Source: Effrenium voratum
Taxonomy: Eukaryota; Sar; Dinophyceae; Suessiales; Symbiodiniaceae
Length of the DNA stretch: 64,000 bases
Direction: 5' to 3'
Assembly (NCBI GenBank): GCA_963377175.1
Contig: CAUJNA010003001.1
Span: forward strand, 437,501 to 501,500
Position numbers and translations under genes: made by a program. The notes below the pieces were generated by a model that was given only the letters and a program-made list of their open reading frames with translations, was not told where the DNA came from and ran no database searches. This document shows positions 23,847-33,900 of the stretch, piece after piece (position 1 is the first letter of the stretch; each line of letters starts with the position of its first letter).

Positions 23847-25309
23847 TTCAATAGGGGCTTTCTTTCCAATAGCATCATGATAAAGGAAATATTGAGCTGA
23901 TCGTTCTTGATTTTGCTGGCCAGTTGTTGGGCCACCGCTGCATCTTGAATAAGGTACAAGCCATGGGCGGAGGGGTTGAAATCTGCAATAGACCTGATTG
24001 GGCAGTTCCAGTCTTCTGGAATCAGCTCGAAGGTAGGCTCAGGTAAACTGTCTTTCCCCTTTTTCCCTTTCCCTTTTGCATTGTTTTGCGATTCGCGTCC
24101 TTTCCCCTTGTCCTGTCTTTCCTGAACATCATCTTCTTTGCGCTTACTTTTGCCTTTATAGGTATCCTGATTCATAGCTTTGCCATTCCCTTTGCCTCTG
24201 CCCCCTTTTTCGGCTTTCCCTTTCGGGGCATGCTGCTCCTCGGACGGAGCAGGGGCACTCCTGTCAGGTTGCATCCCAATCTTCTTAGCAGAGGCGCGGA
24301 TCATGTCCCGAATCTGATTTTGCCCGTCATTGCTAAGGATCTTTTCCCTAAGCTTGGAGTCAAGAACCAGAAGGGCTCTAATCTGCTTGGGGGCAAACTC
24401 AACTTCAGCCCTCATGACCTTCTGTTGAGCTTTACCAATTGCTTCGGCCTCAGCTGCTCCACCTCCTCCAGTGATCTGCTCCAACATAATGCCCAAGGCA
24501 TCATACTGCATCAGCCGATAAATAGAAATACCACTCCCCAGGTCAGATAACTCACCAAAAGAGTCATGAAGTACTGAAGGAATAGTGAGAGATATTGCAT
24601 CGATCATTCCACATAGATGAAGAAGCATAAATATGCAAATGGGATCATTCATACCACCTTCAACATCTGAAAGGTCCTCGATGGGCTCGCATGAAACCGC
24701 AGGAGCAGGTCGAGCACCTCTGCTGATTCCCAGTCTCCCAGATGCAATAGAATAAGGCTGCGTAGCCAATCGGTTGAACCTGTCACGGAAACGATCCGGC
24801 CCTAGGCCCCTCGGAGATCCTTCATCAACCAAGAAGGGAACCGTAGGGGAGATTTCCGAATCACCAAGTGGAATATGCCGCGGATCCCCAACAAACCTCC
24901 CTTCAGTTCCGGCAGTGGGCATAAGCTGCATAAGAGTGTGCCTAAGCCTGCTGATAGTAGCCTTTTGGTCCTCAATGACCTCCTGTTGCTTCTGCAAATG
25001 TTTGGCCAATCTTCGATTCCGTTTTCTCAGCGTACTTTGCAGTTGAATAGCCTCATCAAAAGCTGTTTGGGCATCCCTGCATCGGCTGAGCATGTGAAAA
25101 GCAGAGGAATCCGAAGTAACAGACTCATCGTCCTGTTCCCCACCCCCACCAATAACGAGGGAGTTCACCCAAATAGGAACAAAGCCAGTCCGTCCACCAG
25201 TCACGTCGAAGTACCATCCCAACGCCGGGTCGGCTTCTGGGGGAAAACTGAAATAGTCCAGAAGAATGGATCTCACCTTTTCAACAGTGTGCTCATCGAT
25301 TCCCAGCAA
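23792..25309 (-). CDS. LINE ORF1 fragment, coiled coil and Lys/Gly-rich region
   Basis: 505 codons. The homologous frame starts upstream of the listed TTG and joins the previous fragment by a -1 shift at the C-run complementary to 25325-25327. Residues about 75-125 (QTAFDEAIQLQSTLRKRNRR to LRHTLMQL) are a clear heptad coiled coil. Residues about 375-440 are a Lys/Gly/Arg-rich nucleic-acid binding stretch (GKAEKGGRGKGNGK, KGKSKRKEDD, AKGKGKKGKD). The layout matches a retroelement nucleoprotein. No catalytic motif is visible. Confidence 0.6.
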   Translation of the reverse strand: MLGIDEHTVEKVRSILLDYFSFPPEADPALGWYFDVTGGRTGFVPIWVNSLVIGGGGEQDDESVTSDSSAFHMLSRCRDAQTAFDEAIQLQSTLRKRNRRLAKHLQKQQEVIEDQKATISRLRHTLMQLMPTAGTEGRFVGDPRHIPLGDSEISPTVPFLVDEGSPRGLGPDRFRDRFNRLATQPYSIASGRLGISRGARPAPAVSCEPIEDLSDVEGGMNDPICIFMLLHLCGMIDAISLTIPSVLHDSFGELSDLGSGISIYRLMQYDALGIMLEQITGGGGAAEAEAIGKAQQKVMRAEVEFAPKQIRALLVLDSKLREKILSNDGQNQIRDMIRASAKKIGMQPDRSAPAPSEEQHAPKGKAEKGGRGKGNGKAMNQDTYKGKSKRKEDDVQERQDKGKGRESQNNAKGKGKKGKDSLPEPTFELIPEDWNCPIRSIADFNPSAHGLYLIQDAAVAQQLASKIKNDQLNISFIMMLLERKPLLKCKFDCSRRRAPFMILFC

Positions 25310-26544
25310 ACCAGCAATAGTGGAGGGCGAGCTTCAGGGATGAAGTGCAACGGTTTGATCTTCCAACTCACAAACTTGCCAACAAGAGTTTGTTGATCCC
25401 CATCAGAAACATGCATGGTGGCCAAGGTAACCGCATCCTTGACATCTCTTTCATCTTCCTGATCAAGAAATTGTTTGGCCCTCGTCTGTTGAACAGCTTT
25501 GCCCATGAGCTTCCGACACGCTGTCTTAAGACTCAGGACTTGGGCTTCAGACATTTGGGTGAGCGTCATAACAACTCGGGTTTTCTCAGCCAGAATCTGT
25601 GCATAGGTCTGGTACCGATTTAAGGGAAAAAGGTCCCTAATTTCATCATTGAACGGCGTGAGCTGCAAATATTGCCCCAATCTCATAAGGTCCAGAGGTA
25701 CCTCCTGTTCAAGCATACCCCCCTGTAAAGATCTTTTGCGAGGCAGGGCCGGTCGTCCATCGATGCCCAGCATAGGCTCTTCCTTCTTCCACACCTCAAC
25801 CCGTCTTATGCGGGGAAGAGGGGGCCGGGGATCTATATCTTCAACATAGATCTTCTTGTGCTTGCGCCTCTTCCTCTTGTGAGGCCGATCATCACCTCCA
25901 CTCGTCCTCGCTGGTGGCGGGGTGCCTTCACGAGGCCGCTCATAGGTTGGAGCCACGGTGAATGTCCGGGTGACGGCGAAGTGAACCTTCATGCATCGGC
26001 GGTCCCTGCCGTGTTTCCTCCACGCTGGCTCTCTCTTCGTGGGTTCCTCCCGTTGATTGCTCTGCAAAATGGCATCGTCATCCGTAGAGTAGTAGGAGTA
26101 GTCGTCTCCACCGCCTCCGCAAATAAGCCGGGTAGTCTCCATGCCGCTTGCACCAAAATAGGCCAGGAAGCAAACCAAAAAGAGATAAACCCGGATACTG
26201 CGCCATTGCCCCATGTACTCTGTATTCCATAATCCAGCTCCGCTGATATCTCTCCTCAACCGCGGCAAAGGGCGCCTCCTCGGGAGCGGGGTCCGAAGAC
26301 TATTGTGAAGCGGCCTCCCCCCAGGGGAGCGGGATCGGGACTTAAATCGGATCCCTCGCTGCCAGGTCGGCGCGTCCGACAAACTCCACACTTCTCCCAA
26401 GCCTCGATATCCATCGGAACCTGAGGCCTGATCAACAAGATCAGCAACCTCTTCACTTCCCTGCCGCTCGTCATGTTCTTTGCTTGCTTCATGTTCCTCG
26501 TTTTCCACAAGGACTTCTTCCATTTCTTCCATCTCTTCTTTCAC
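25273..26544 (-). CDS. LINE ORF1 fragment, acidic, Arg/Ser-rich, one membrane segment
   Basis: About 423 codons. The frame is open further upstream, into the end of the Tpt1 frame, from which it is reached by a +1 shift at a C5 run (complement of 26574-26578). It begins with a strongly acidic stretch (EEMEEMEEVLVENEE), then an Arg/Ser/Pro-rich region (FKSRSRSPGGRP, PLPRRRPLPRLRRD), a single hydrophobic segment (VYLFLVCFLAYFGASG) and a basic cluster (HKRKRRKHKK). The start at 26544 is a GTG and should not be taken as real. I recognise no enzyme domain. Confidence 0.6.
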   Translation of the reverse strand: MKEEMEEMEEVLVENEEHEASKEHDERQGSEEVADLVDQASGSDGYRGLGEVWSLSDAPTWQRGIRFKSRSRSPGGRPLHNSLRTPLPRRRPLPRLRRDISGAGLWNTEYMGQWRSIRVYLFLVCFLAYFGASGMETTRLICGGGGDDYSYYSTDDDAILQSNQREEPTKREPAWRKHGRDRRCMKVHFAVTRTFTVAPTYERPREGTPPPARTSGGDDRPHKRKRRKHKKIYVEDIDPRPPLPRIRRVEVWKKEEPMLGIDGRPALPRKRSLQGGMLEQEVPLDLMRLGQYLQLTPFNDEIRDLFPLNRYQTYAQILAEKTRVVMTLTQMSEAQVLSLKTACRKLMGKAVQQTRAKQFLDQEDERDVKDAVTLATMHVSDGDQQTLVGKFVSWKIKPLHFIPEARPPLLLVCWESMSTLLKR

Positions 26545-26569
26545 TTCCTCCTCACCTGCACCATCAACC

Positions 26570-27202
26570 TCAAGGGGGCTGAAGAACGCCCCAAGGCTCC
26601 AAGCCTAGTCTCCGACATTTGGCAGCTAATACCTCATCTCGGACAATCTCCTCATGTAGCACACAATATCCATATTGCCAGATCATCCTGTAGTTGTGCG
26701 GGCCACGAGCCCAATAAACATTGTACAGAAGTTCCGGTGGAATGTCCTGGCCCACCAAATAAACTCCATTGGTTGATTTGTACAAGGGCATCTCTGCATC
26801 CAACAATTGCTGAACATTCACTGCCACCACCAAATCACAACCCGGCCTCATACCTGATTGGCCATGGTTCACAAAATAGGTAGTGCTGAAATGCACGTGT
26901 TGCCTGTGACCGCATCGCAGCCCCTGACGTCTGATGGGTCCCCACGCCGCCAAATAAGTGCCATGGAATAAAGTGGGCTGATCCACCTCATCCGGCGTTG
27001 TAATCTGGCGATGCATCTCATCGCTGAGGTCCAACTCCTTGTTGTGGCCTTGTGTTGCGCGAATAAGCCACCCGTCTTCTCCTTGAAGCACCTCAAATCT
27101 GCCCTTCTCATCCCGGTTGACTGCCAAGAGCACGCTGTCGATCGAAGCATGAGGCTTCCTTGCCAAAATATCCTCCACCTTCACGTATCCCTCACTGTCC
27201 AT
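26570..27202 (-). CDS. Tpt1/KptA-type RNA 2'-phosphotransferase domain in the LINE
   Basis: Tpt1/KptA enzymes remove a 2'-phosphate from RNA splice junctions by transferring it to NAD+. This frame has the family signature in order: MDSEGYVKVEDIL, GWLIRATQGH, LFHGT, HVHFS, GMRPGCDLVVAVNV and STNGVYLVGQDIPPELL. The family's N-terminal helix, with its essential Arg-His pair, lies upstream of the ATG at 27202 in the same frame (LSFVLRHG, 27247-27224; Arg-His codons 27232-27227). The true domain therefore starts near 27250, inside the end of the OTU frame, and a -1 break at about 27244-27248 separates them. The Arg, His, Arg, Arg set known from yeast and bacterial Tpt1 is all present, so the domain looks catalytically intact. 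It is probably one module of a larger polyprotein rather than a free enzyme. Confidence 0.88.
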   Translation of the reverse strand: MDSEGYVKVEDILARKPHASIDSVLLAVNRDEKGRFEVLQGEDGWLIRATQGHNKELDLSDEMHRQITTPDEVDQPTLFHGTYLAAWGPIRRQGLRCGHRQHVHFSTTYFVNHGQSGMRPGCDLVVAVNVQQLLDAEMPLYKSTNGVYLVGQDIPPELLYNVYWARGPHNYRMIWQYGYCVLHEEIVRDEVLAAKCRRLGLEPWGVLQPP

Positions 27203-28755
27203 TTCAATACCTTCCTTCTCTGCTCCATGCCGAAGAACGAAAGAAAGGTATCTGCTGATATAACTCCAGGAATATCGTCAAACTGTGATTTGCTCCTCCC
27301 TTTCTTGTGACCTTTGCCACCTCCACAAAGATCTCCAGAAGGAATCGTGCCTCCGCTATCGTCCATATCGCCAAGGTCGACACAAGGGGCACACAAATCA
27401 AGAGGCGATCTCTTGTAGGCTTCCCATGAAACCTCGCGATTTCCAAGCCAAAAGCTGTTCACCCGGATGGCCTCAAAGTGGTCGCTCCAGAGCCTGAGGA
27501 CCAATGGCCTGATCTCCTGATCCTGGGCTGTGGGCAAAAACCTCACCACTTGTCCGAAGTGATTGAAGTTGCACTTACCACTCACGTTGACCACCCAAAT
27601 TTCCTGGCGAAGAAAATTGGCAGTAGCCTGAATAGCCTCTTCGTCAGCCCATTTACCACCTGCTTTGTGCTTCTCCATGGTTTCCTGATTGGCCTCCATG
27701 AGCACTTGCCTTTTGGTCCTCTTCCAGCTCCTGGCATGCCCAAAACGAAGCTGAGTCACAGCGTACCAAAAACAGTTGCCGCGCCCAGCATTGTTCAAGG
27801 TTCTCCCTTTCACTGAGCCATGCGTCATCAAAGGGCCTTCCAGATCACGTCCACACTTGTCCAGGTCCAAGTCCAACCCGCCCAGCTGCTCATCTTCAAT
27901 ACCTCTTATACTGCATACTCGGCCAAGAAGCTCCCAGAGACGGAGTACCACCTGAAACCATCCCCAAAAGAAAAAGGCCACGCCCATCCAGCCAAGCAGA
28001 AGTCTCACGCCTCCAAGGCAGCTTCCATGGCCGAGGCCCACCAAGGGGCCAGGAATCACAAGCAGTCTGGTTGAGCCATATGAAGGGAGCAACGGTTCTT
28101 CATGTCCCATATAAATGCTCACCGCATATCCGGGGGGCTCATTGCAAGGAACATTTCCATGAATAAACCAATCCAAGGCGTGGGTACATAACACCCAGAA
28201 AATCACCAAAATCGGGAACCGAAAGGGTATCCAAGGGGTCAGCCGACATCTCCCTTGCGCCCAAATACGACACCCGGCCTGTATCTCATCCAATTCGCGA
28301 AGAATAGTAACAAATAGATAGTCCAATACTGCAGCTCCTCCACGAAGAAATCGGCATAAGGACAAATAAAGAATACCAATGGCACCGATGACGAGGTACT
28401 CGAAGACCGCATCAATAGGTCGCTCTCGAAGAAGAATACATGCCAATACCCAGCAATAATCATAGATACCAAATAGCATCCACTCATCTCTGCAGTCCTT
28501 ATTGATCCTCACTCTGCTCCAAATGAGGGAGGCCCAATAAGCTGCTTTACCAGGAGAGATACAAATACCATTCCAAACGACCAAGAACATCTTCGAAAAC
28601 AGATAAACATAAGAATAGTCACCGCAAACTCGGGATTCCTCCTGAACCCCCCCATCTACATCTCCAAAGGATATGGAAAACATGAGAAAGTTGACCAGAA
28701 AGGCCAACATCAACCCCCGTCCCCAAATCTGTAACTGTCCGGGTGATGGGGCCAT
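27181..28755 (-). CDS. LINE ORF1 N-terminal part: multi-pass membrane protein with OTU-like protease
   Basis: About 525 residues from the first ATG (28755). The frame is also open upstream to the element's 5' end. The N-terminal 290 residues contain about six hydrophobic segments (such as LMLAFLVNFLMFSISF, YLVIGAIGILYLSLC, FPILVIFWVLCTHAL and LLLGWMGVAFFFWGWFQVVL), so the protein is predicted to sit in a membrane. There follows an OTU-like cysteine protease domain: GRGNCFWYAV with the nucleophile Cys (codon 27774-27772), and 98 residues later the His motif SDHFEAIR. OTU proteases usually have Asp-Gly-Asn-Cys. Here the Asp is Arg, so activity is uncertain. The protein ends in a basic linker that runs into the Tpt1 domain in another frame. 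OTU domains are known from some plant LINEs and viruses. The combination with membrane segments is odd. Confidence 0.8.
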   Translation of the reverse strand: MAPSPGQLQIWGRGLMLAFLVNFLMFSISFGDVDGGVQEESRVCGDYSYVYLFSKMFLVVWNGICISPGKAAYWASLIWSRVRINKDCRDEWMLFGIYDYCWVLACILLRERPIDAVFEYLVIGAIGILYLSLCRFLRGGAAVLDYLFVTILRELDEIQAGCRIWAQGRCRLTPWIPFRFPILVIFWVLCTHALDWFIHGNVPCNEPPGYAVSIYMGHEEPLLPSYGSTRLLVIPGPLVGLGHGSCLGGVRLLLGWMGVAFFFWGWFQVVLRLWELLGRVCSIRGIEDEQLGGLDLDLDKCGRDLEGPLMTHGSVKGRTLNNAGRGNCFWYAVTQLRFGHARSWKRTKRQVLMEANQETMEKHKAGGKWADEEAIQATANFLRQEIWVVNVSGKCNFNHFGQVVRFLPTAQDQEIRPLVLRLWSDHFEAIRVNSFWLGNREVSWEAYKRSPLDLCAPCVDLGDMDDSGGTIPSGDLCGGGKGHKKGRSKSQFDDIPGVISADTFLSFFGMEQRRKVLKWTVRDT

Positions 28756-28828
28756 GACCAAGGAGGGGTCAGGTCCTACCGAACAGCTAACAGCTGTCAC
28801 CGCGGGAAGGCTTGAGGCTGAAACAGCT

Positions 28829-28843
28829 GTTTTGATTGTGGCT
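28829..28843. repeat. Target-site duplication, 5' side of the LINE-type element
   Basis: Second copy of GTTTTGATTGTGGCT, identical to 18072-18086. It marks the element's 5' boundary at 28828, only about 73 bp before the first ATG, so the 5' UTR is very short. Confidence 0.9.
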
Positions 28844-28915
28844 CATTTACCCTCTACAAGAACCAGGGGTTTAAATCCCCAAAATCGCCATTTGAAAACA
28901 CCAACTAAACTCGGT

Positions 28916-29023
28916 TGCTTTCTGCTCCCCTGCTAAAAGTTTAACTTTTAGTGGTTTAATGGAAAACCCACTAGTTGGCAAAAAGTTCAAGTCCTAAAAT
29001 CCAAGCAAAATGCACCAAAGTAA
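28916..29023 (+). repeat. Dispersed repeat R1, copy b
   Basis: Partner of 1521-1632, in the same orientation, with the same CTAAAAG/CTTTTAG hairpin. It starts 72 bp beyond the LINE's 5' target duplication, so it is older host sequence and not part of the LINE. Confidence 0.7.
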
Positions 29024-30487
29024 AAGTTAACTGTGTAGAGGAATTCCTCAAACAACTCGCTATCCCGACAGGACGAGGTCCAGCAGACAGCTTGCGCTTT
29101 GGTTCCCACTTGTCATGCAGCGGGAGCGAAACGTGGTCCAACAACAGCACACCATGCTATAATGTGCGTATATTATATGTATATATATATATATGTACAC
29201 AGAATACACTACTGTTCTACTGTTTTGGGAGCCCAACATGCAGAGGCCACTCTGCTCCAATCGGAACCGACAAACCGAGAGCCTTGGTCAAAGTTCAGCT
29301 CTTGAGTCACTGTGACTGAATTGTTCGTTATTCATTTCGGCATTGACACTCGTAACATGGTCAGATGGTCCGTGCGACGCCCAGGTTTCCAAAGGTCCTG
29401 CAAGATGGCTTTCCGATTGTCGCCGAAGCCTGGCGCTTGCACCGCACCTGGGATGCGCCCATGTTGCCATGTCACATCTGGCCTAAACGCGTGGGCTCTG
29501 TGCAATAGCTTGAGCTGCTGCTGCTGTACAAGGGAAAGTGAAGGACAACCCAAGGGGAAAGAACAAACACACGATTGGTAAAGTTGGTGCACTGGCATGG
29601 ATATGCATGATCAGTCCAAGTTGAACCCTCAAGCAATGGACCGCCTCCTCTCACTTTGTCAGAAATGAGGCAGCGCAATCCACTTGGGCCGCGGCAGCAG
29701 TCAACAATGCCCCGGATCTTGTTTACGATCAGGGTTGCAAGGACCTGAACCAAAAAACAAGAAGCTGGCCTTGCACCCCGCAGTGTTGCGAGTCGGGCCA
29801 CCACACAACTAGACAGTGAAAGCTTCAAGACATGTCTCAAAGTGTTTAGACTTTTCTTATGGTGGCTTGTTTTGCTCTGACTTTCTGTTCAAACCTCCTC
29901 CCTTTTTGAACCGACCAAAAAAGGGTACCGAGCCTCAAACAGAAACAGATACCCATTTGGAGCCGGAGCCAAGGGTCACGGCGGCCCCGTCACCATGGCT
30001 CTTGCGAGGCTCCCAATCACTATGGTTGTCTTGAGGTTCAGCCTTCCAGGTTGGGCTTAAAGGGAAAGCAAAAGGAATAGGAAAATCTCCATTTTGAGGG
30101 TCACATACTCAAATGATGTTTGTCGGCAATTCGGTCCGTCTTTCAAGGGATGAACTGCCATTTCTGTGTCATTTCATGTGTTCCTGTTTTCTGCAAATGT
30201 CTTCCTCATTGAGCATCACCCATCACACAGAATCTAACATTCAACTTGGCTAACATGGGTGATGCTCACTCGTCCCCAACCTCCTTCTCGATGGTGTCGG
30301 CAATGATGAGCAGTGGCCTCAAAACACGAACAACGTGCCGGATGGGGGCTGAAAATACACCCATTTGCTTGTGTAATTGGGTGAAACAAAACAACAAGGC
30401 TTGAGGCAACAAACAATCAACACCTGCATTATATATGTGTTTTGTTCACGTGTCGTTTCATCATGTGGCAAAGCGGCCGAATGGCCG

Positions 30488-30498
30488 TTTGGCTCAAG
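30488..30498 (+). other. Possible spliced-leader relic
   Basis: TTTGGCTCAAG matches the last 11 bases of the conserved 22-nt dinoflagellate spliced leader. The upstream bases (CCGAATGGCCG) match poorly. It lies 432 bp upstream of the gag ATG. It could be a decayed leader from a retroposed mRNA, or chance. Confidence 0.25.
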
Positions 30499-30929
30499 TT
30501 TTTGGGAACTCCCGTCAAGTTCCCCTCGGACTCGCGTGCGAACGCCATATCCTGGCATCGCTCTTCGTCACCGCAAAAGGCTTTGTGGTGCCGCGGCGCT
30601 TTGGGGGTAGGAGGTGTTCGGTGGGCCGTCGAGGTGTCCTTGGGCCTGTCCCTCAAACTACTGTACTGCAATCCCATTTCTAACCTCCCCAAACCTGATC
30701 TTCTTCAACTGTCACTCCCACAACCTGGTCACCAGCACCTTCTCCATTGTGCGTTGAGACTGGGTTCTTTTGGTACTTCGTGGATTACGTGTACCTCTTT
30801 GATTCCCTGGGCTACTTCGTGTTCGCCCAAAACCGCAGGTTATCAGCCGTACCAGCTAGAAGCTGGGGCTGGTGATCCGGTTGCGGGACGTGACCCGCTA
30901 CCTGCTCCCATCGCCTACTTGTACGAGCA

Positions 30930-33900
30930 ATGGCGTCCCCCGGAGCTTCTCATCGTGGGCCGGGCTTCGTGGACGACGAGGCCAACGCCCTTCGCGGCAA
31001 CGCCGCGCCTGCTGCCCCCGGCTTAGACAGCCGGCTGTGGCCCATTCCCCCGATGGTGGGCGCAGAGCCCAATCCCGGGGTGATCACGGACGATTGGATC
31101 CTTTCTCAGGTTGTGTTTGATGAGGATGCGGAGGCCCCTATCCCGGCGGCAGTGCTCCAGATCGAGGACGGACCCCCTCTAGAAGAGGCTGAGGTTCCTC
31201 CAAATCAGGTGCCCTCATCGATTTCGCCTACTGTTCCGTTCGTGGCGCTCCAGATCGAGGACCGGGCTGTCCATCATGCTGCTCATCCGGAGCCGGCTCA
31301 ATCATGGTCCCTTACATGGGATCAGTTTGACCAACTCCTCGGCAGTGGATCGCAGGCTACACCGCCTGATTTCGGTCGGCTCGACTTTAACTCGGGTGCC
31401 CCCGTTTCGGTTGGGAATCTGGATTTTCAATCCCTTTTTGATGCTGATTGGAGGTCTCAGCCTTCCCGAATTGACAGATCCTTTGATGCCCTGCCGTCGC
31501 ATGAGCCTACTCAGGGTTTTCCTCATGATGGAGAAAATGACCCCATTGAAGATTTCTCCCCTTCTCATGTTGCAGGTTCGGCCCAACCCGAGGTGGGCAA
31601 ACGGGCGATTGAGGATTGGCCGCAAATAGCTGGCCCTCCTCCCGTCTCAGGTTCATCCGACATTGACATCATTCACGATCACCCCAGTCCGGCGGATATG
31701 GACTTCATCCCTGATGCAGTATCATCTCACCTGTCAGGTACCCGCGACCGGAATGCGGACCGCTACAACGCTGGTCCGAATCCACCGCTTTCCTCAGGTA
31801 CCCGAGGTCGGGATGCGAACCGCTACAACGCGGGCTCAAATCCGCCAAATCGGACATCAGGTACTAGTCGATCGGATGCGGGCCGCGAAACAGCAGGCCC
31901 AAATCCTTCCTCCTCTTCGTCAAGAAGCCATGCCGGTCTCTTCGCGGCGTTCAATCGGCGTCAGACTCGAAAAGAGTCCGCCCCCGACGTCATCGACCTC
32001 GAGGAGCAGTCCAGCCACCGTACCAGCGATGGATCCGAGCAGGATACACCTGGTATTGGCTCTACTCCATTTGACCTCCTCGACATCCCCTTCCATCAGC
32101 CACCCAGGAGAGGAAATGAAGATGATGAAACCATTCCTGGGATCCTTGATGTAATCGATGAGGCCGAGGTCACACCAGAGAGACGAACTACATCGCTCCC
32201 GCCGAGCCGCGTTGCCAAAGTACTTTCCCCTAAGCCACTCAATGGTGACGTTGCTCAACGGCTTGATCTCACTCAACCTAATCCAGATCAAGCTCAACTT
32301 CGCGGATCATCATCATTTGATAATGTGTCGGGACAAACCGGCACTGACTCACGAGCCACAAAGAGGAGCTCTGAGTCACCCGAGAGACGTGAAGCTGCTC
32401 TACGACTGCGATCTAATCCCCCAGCTCATCACGATCCTATTGACGTTCCTATACACTCTGCGGGGTCTGGGCTCAGCTCCAATGCCCCGATGTCTGAGAA
32501 GGAGACTGATGACGGGATTAACTCTACGCCTAGGAATCGGAGACCTGGTCTTAGCACTGTTGCCCCTGGATATGGAGGGCTTCCTTCGAATCAACTGGTC
32601 AACGACTCCGTTGTCCCCGCATTCTTTCAAATCGGAACTCCGGGCTGCACTCCCGACAGGGAAGAGAATAGCCGCGGAGATCATGACGCTGATAGTCGTC
32701 CTGCTCCGTCTGCTTCCACAAGTGGCGGCCATCCTGTTGCATCTGAGCTTCAACGACTGCTTCTCGCGATCCACAACGAGGTCAAGGGGTGCAAGGCCGA
32801 AATCCAGGGATGCAGAGCTGAAATTCGTTCATGTAGGGATGATATCAACGCTTGCGTCGGTGAGATCAAGAAGATCAATAACCGTGTTGACGCCTTCGAG
32901 AAGAAGGTTGAATCATCCTTCTCTGCTGTTGCCGGAACTCTCTCAAAACACGAGGCTAAGTTCCGTGATTTCCACGAGTGGGTTGCCCGAAGCGAGAAGG
33001 AGATGAATGAGCGTTTCAAGATGTATGATGAGAGATCTAACTCGATCGTCATATCCGCTGCTGAACTTCGCGAGCAGGCCGAATCACTTGAGAACGTCAA
33101 GGTCCAGCTTCTTAGGTTTTCTGAGATCGGGGCCCTTGAGGCTGAGGTTCGGAAAATCAAAGACGAAGTTGAGGCGAACTCTCGCAGTGTCATCGACATT
33201 GAGGGAACCATCTCAAGAGAAAGAACCATCCGTGGGAACGTCGAGACGTATATCCAGCATCTCGTTCCTGCGACCGACCTGAAGCAGTTCAGTGATAAGG
33301 TATCCGGAGCCCTCAATGAGAACTCACAGAAACAGGAAGAATTCAAGCTTCAATTGTCCCGCATTGCTAGATGTGTCAAGGACCTTCATGACAAAAGCTT
33401 AGGCCCCAATCCGAGGGACATGCAAGAGCAGTTTATGAAGCTTGTGCTGAGGGTCAATGAGATCAACATGCAGATCGCTGAGATAAGGGAACAACCTCCC
33501 GCTGCCTACGGATCTTCAAATGCTGGCGCTGCTTCGACCGCCGGGACGGGATCATGGGAAAAATCTGGAGACACTAATCCCTTAACCCAGGGAAGGACTC
33601 CTAGAGGTTCTCCTCCTCGTGATGCTCACACCGTCAGCTCGACGAGATCTCCTCCGCCTCCACCTCCTTCGGGGCCACCCCCACCGTCACCATCAGCCCC
33701 CATCTTCGGCAGGGATCCCTCTAGAACGAGGGCCATTGCTCGGGCTGCCGGCGCTGCCCCTGATAACCGGGCCAGGTGTGCTCATGAAGAGGCCGGGCAT
33801 CCACAGCATCGGGAACCTCGCTATCCATGCCGAAGTTGCGGCAAGTCAGTCTGCGAGGACTGCTTTGACCATGATTGTAACTCGTGTTTCAAGTGCAGCG

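Larger units (their letters stand above)
18087..28828 (-). mobile_element. Full-length LINE-type retrotransposon carrying OTU protease and Tpt1/KptA domains
   Basis: A 10,742-bp non-LTR retrotransposon on the minus strand, bounded by a perfect 15-bp target-site duplication. From 5' to 3' it encodes a membrane protein with an OTU-like domain, a Tpt1/KptA domain, an Arg/Ser-rich and coiled-coil stretch, a Lys/Gly-rich stretch, a possible RRM-like region, an APE-type endonuclease plus reverse transcriptase, and a 300-codon ORF of unknown function. The perfect duplication says the insertion is recent. The first half is nevertheless cut by five single-base frame breaks, all at short homopolymers, so either the master copy was already damaged or the assembly carries indel errors. 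There is no 3' poly(A): a small hairpin lies 24-39 nt from the 3' end. The coding core is that of a LINE. The OTU and Tpt1 cargo is not usual for any LINE clade I know. Confidence 0.9.
28844..30929. other. Non-coding DNA between the two retroelements
   Basis: No gene is supported. It holds dispersed repeat R1 copy b, a TA microsatellite at about 29168-29195, and an 11-base match to the end of the dinoflagellate spliced leader at 30488-30498. The last few hundred bases before 30930 should be the 5' LTR or leader of the copia-order element, but I find no matching sequence downstream of pol (61261-61800), so no LTR can be drawn. Confidence 0.5.
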
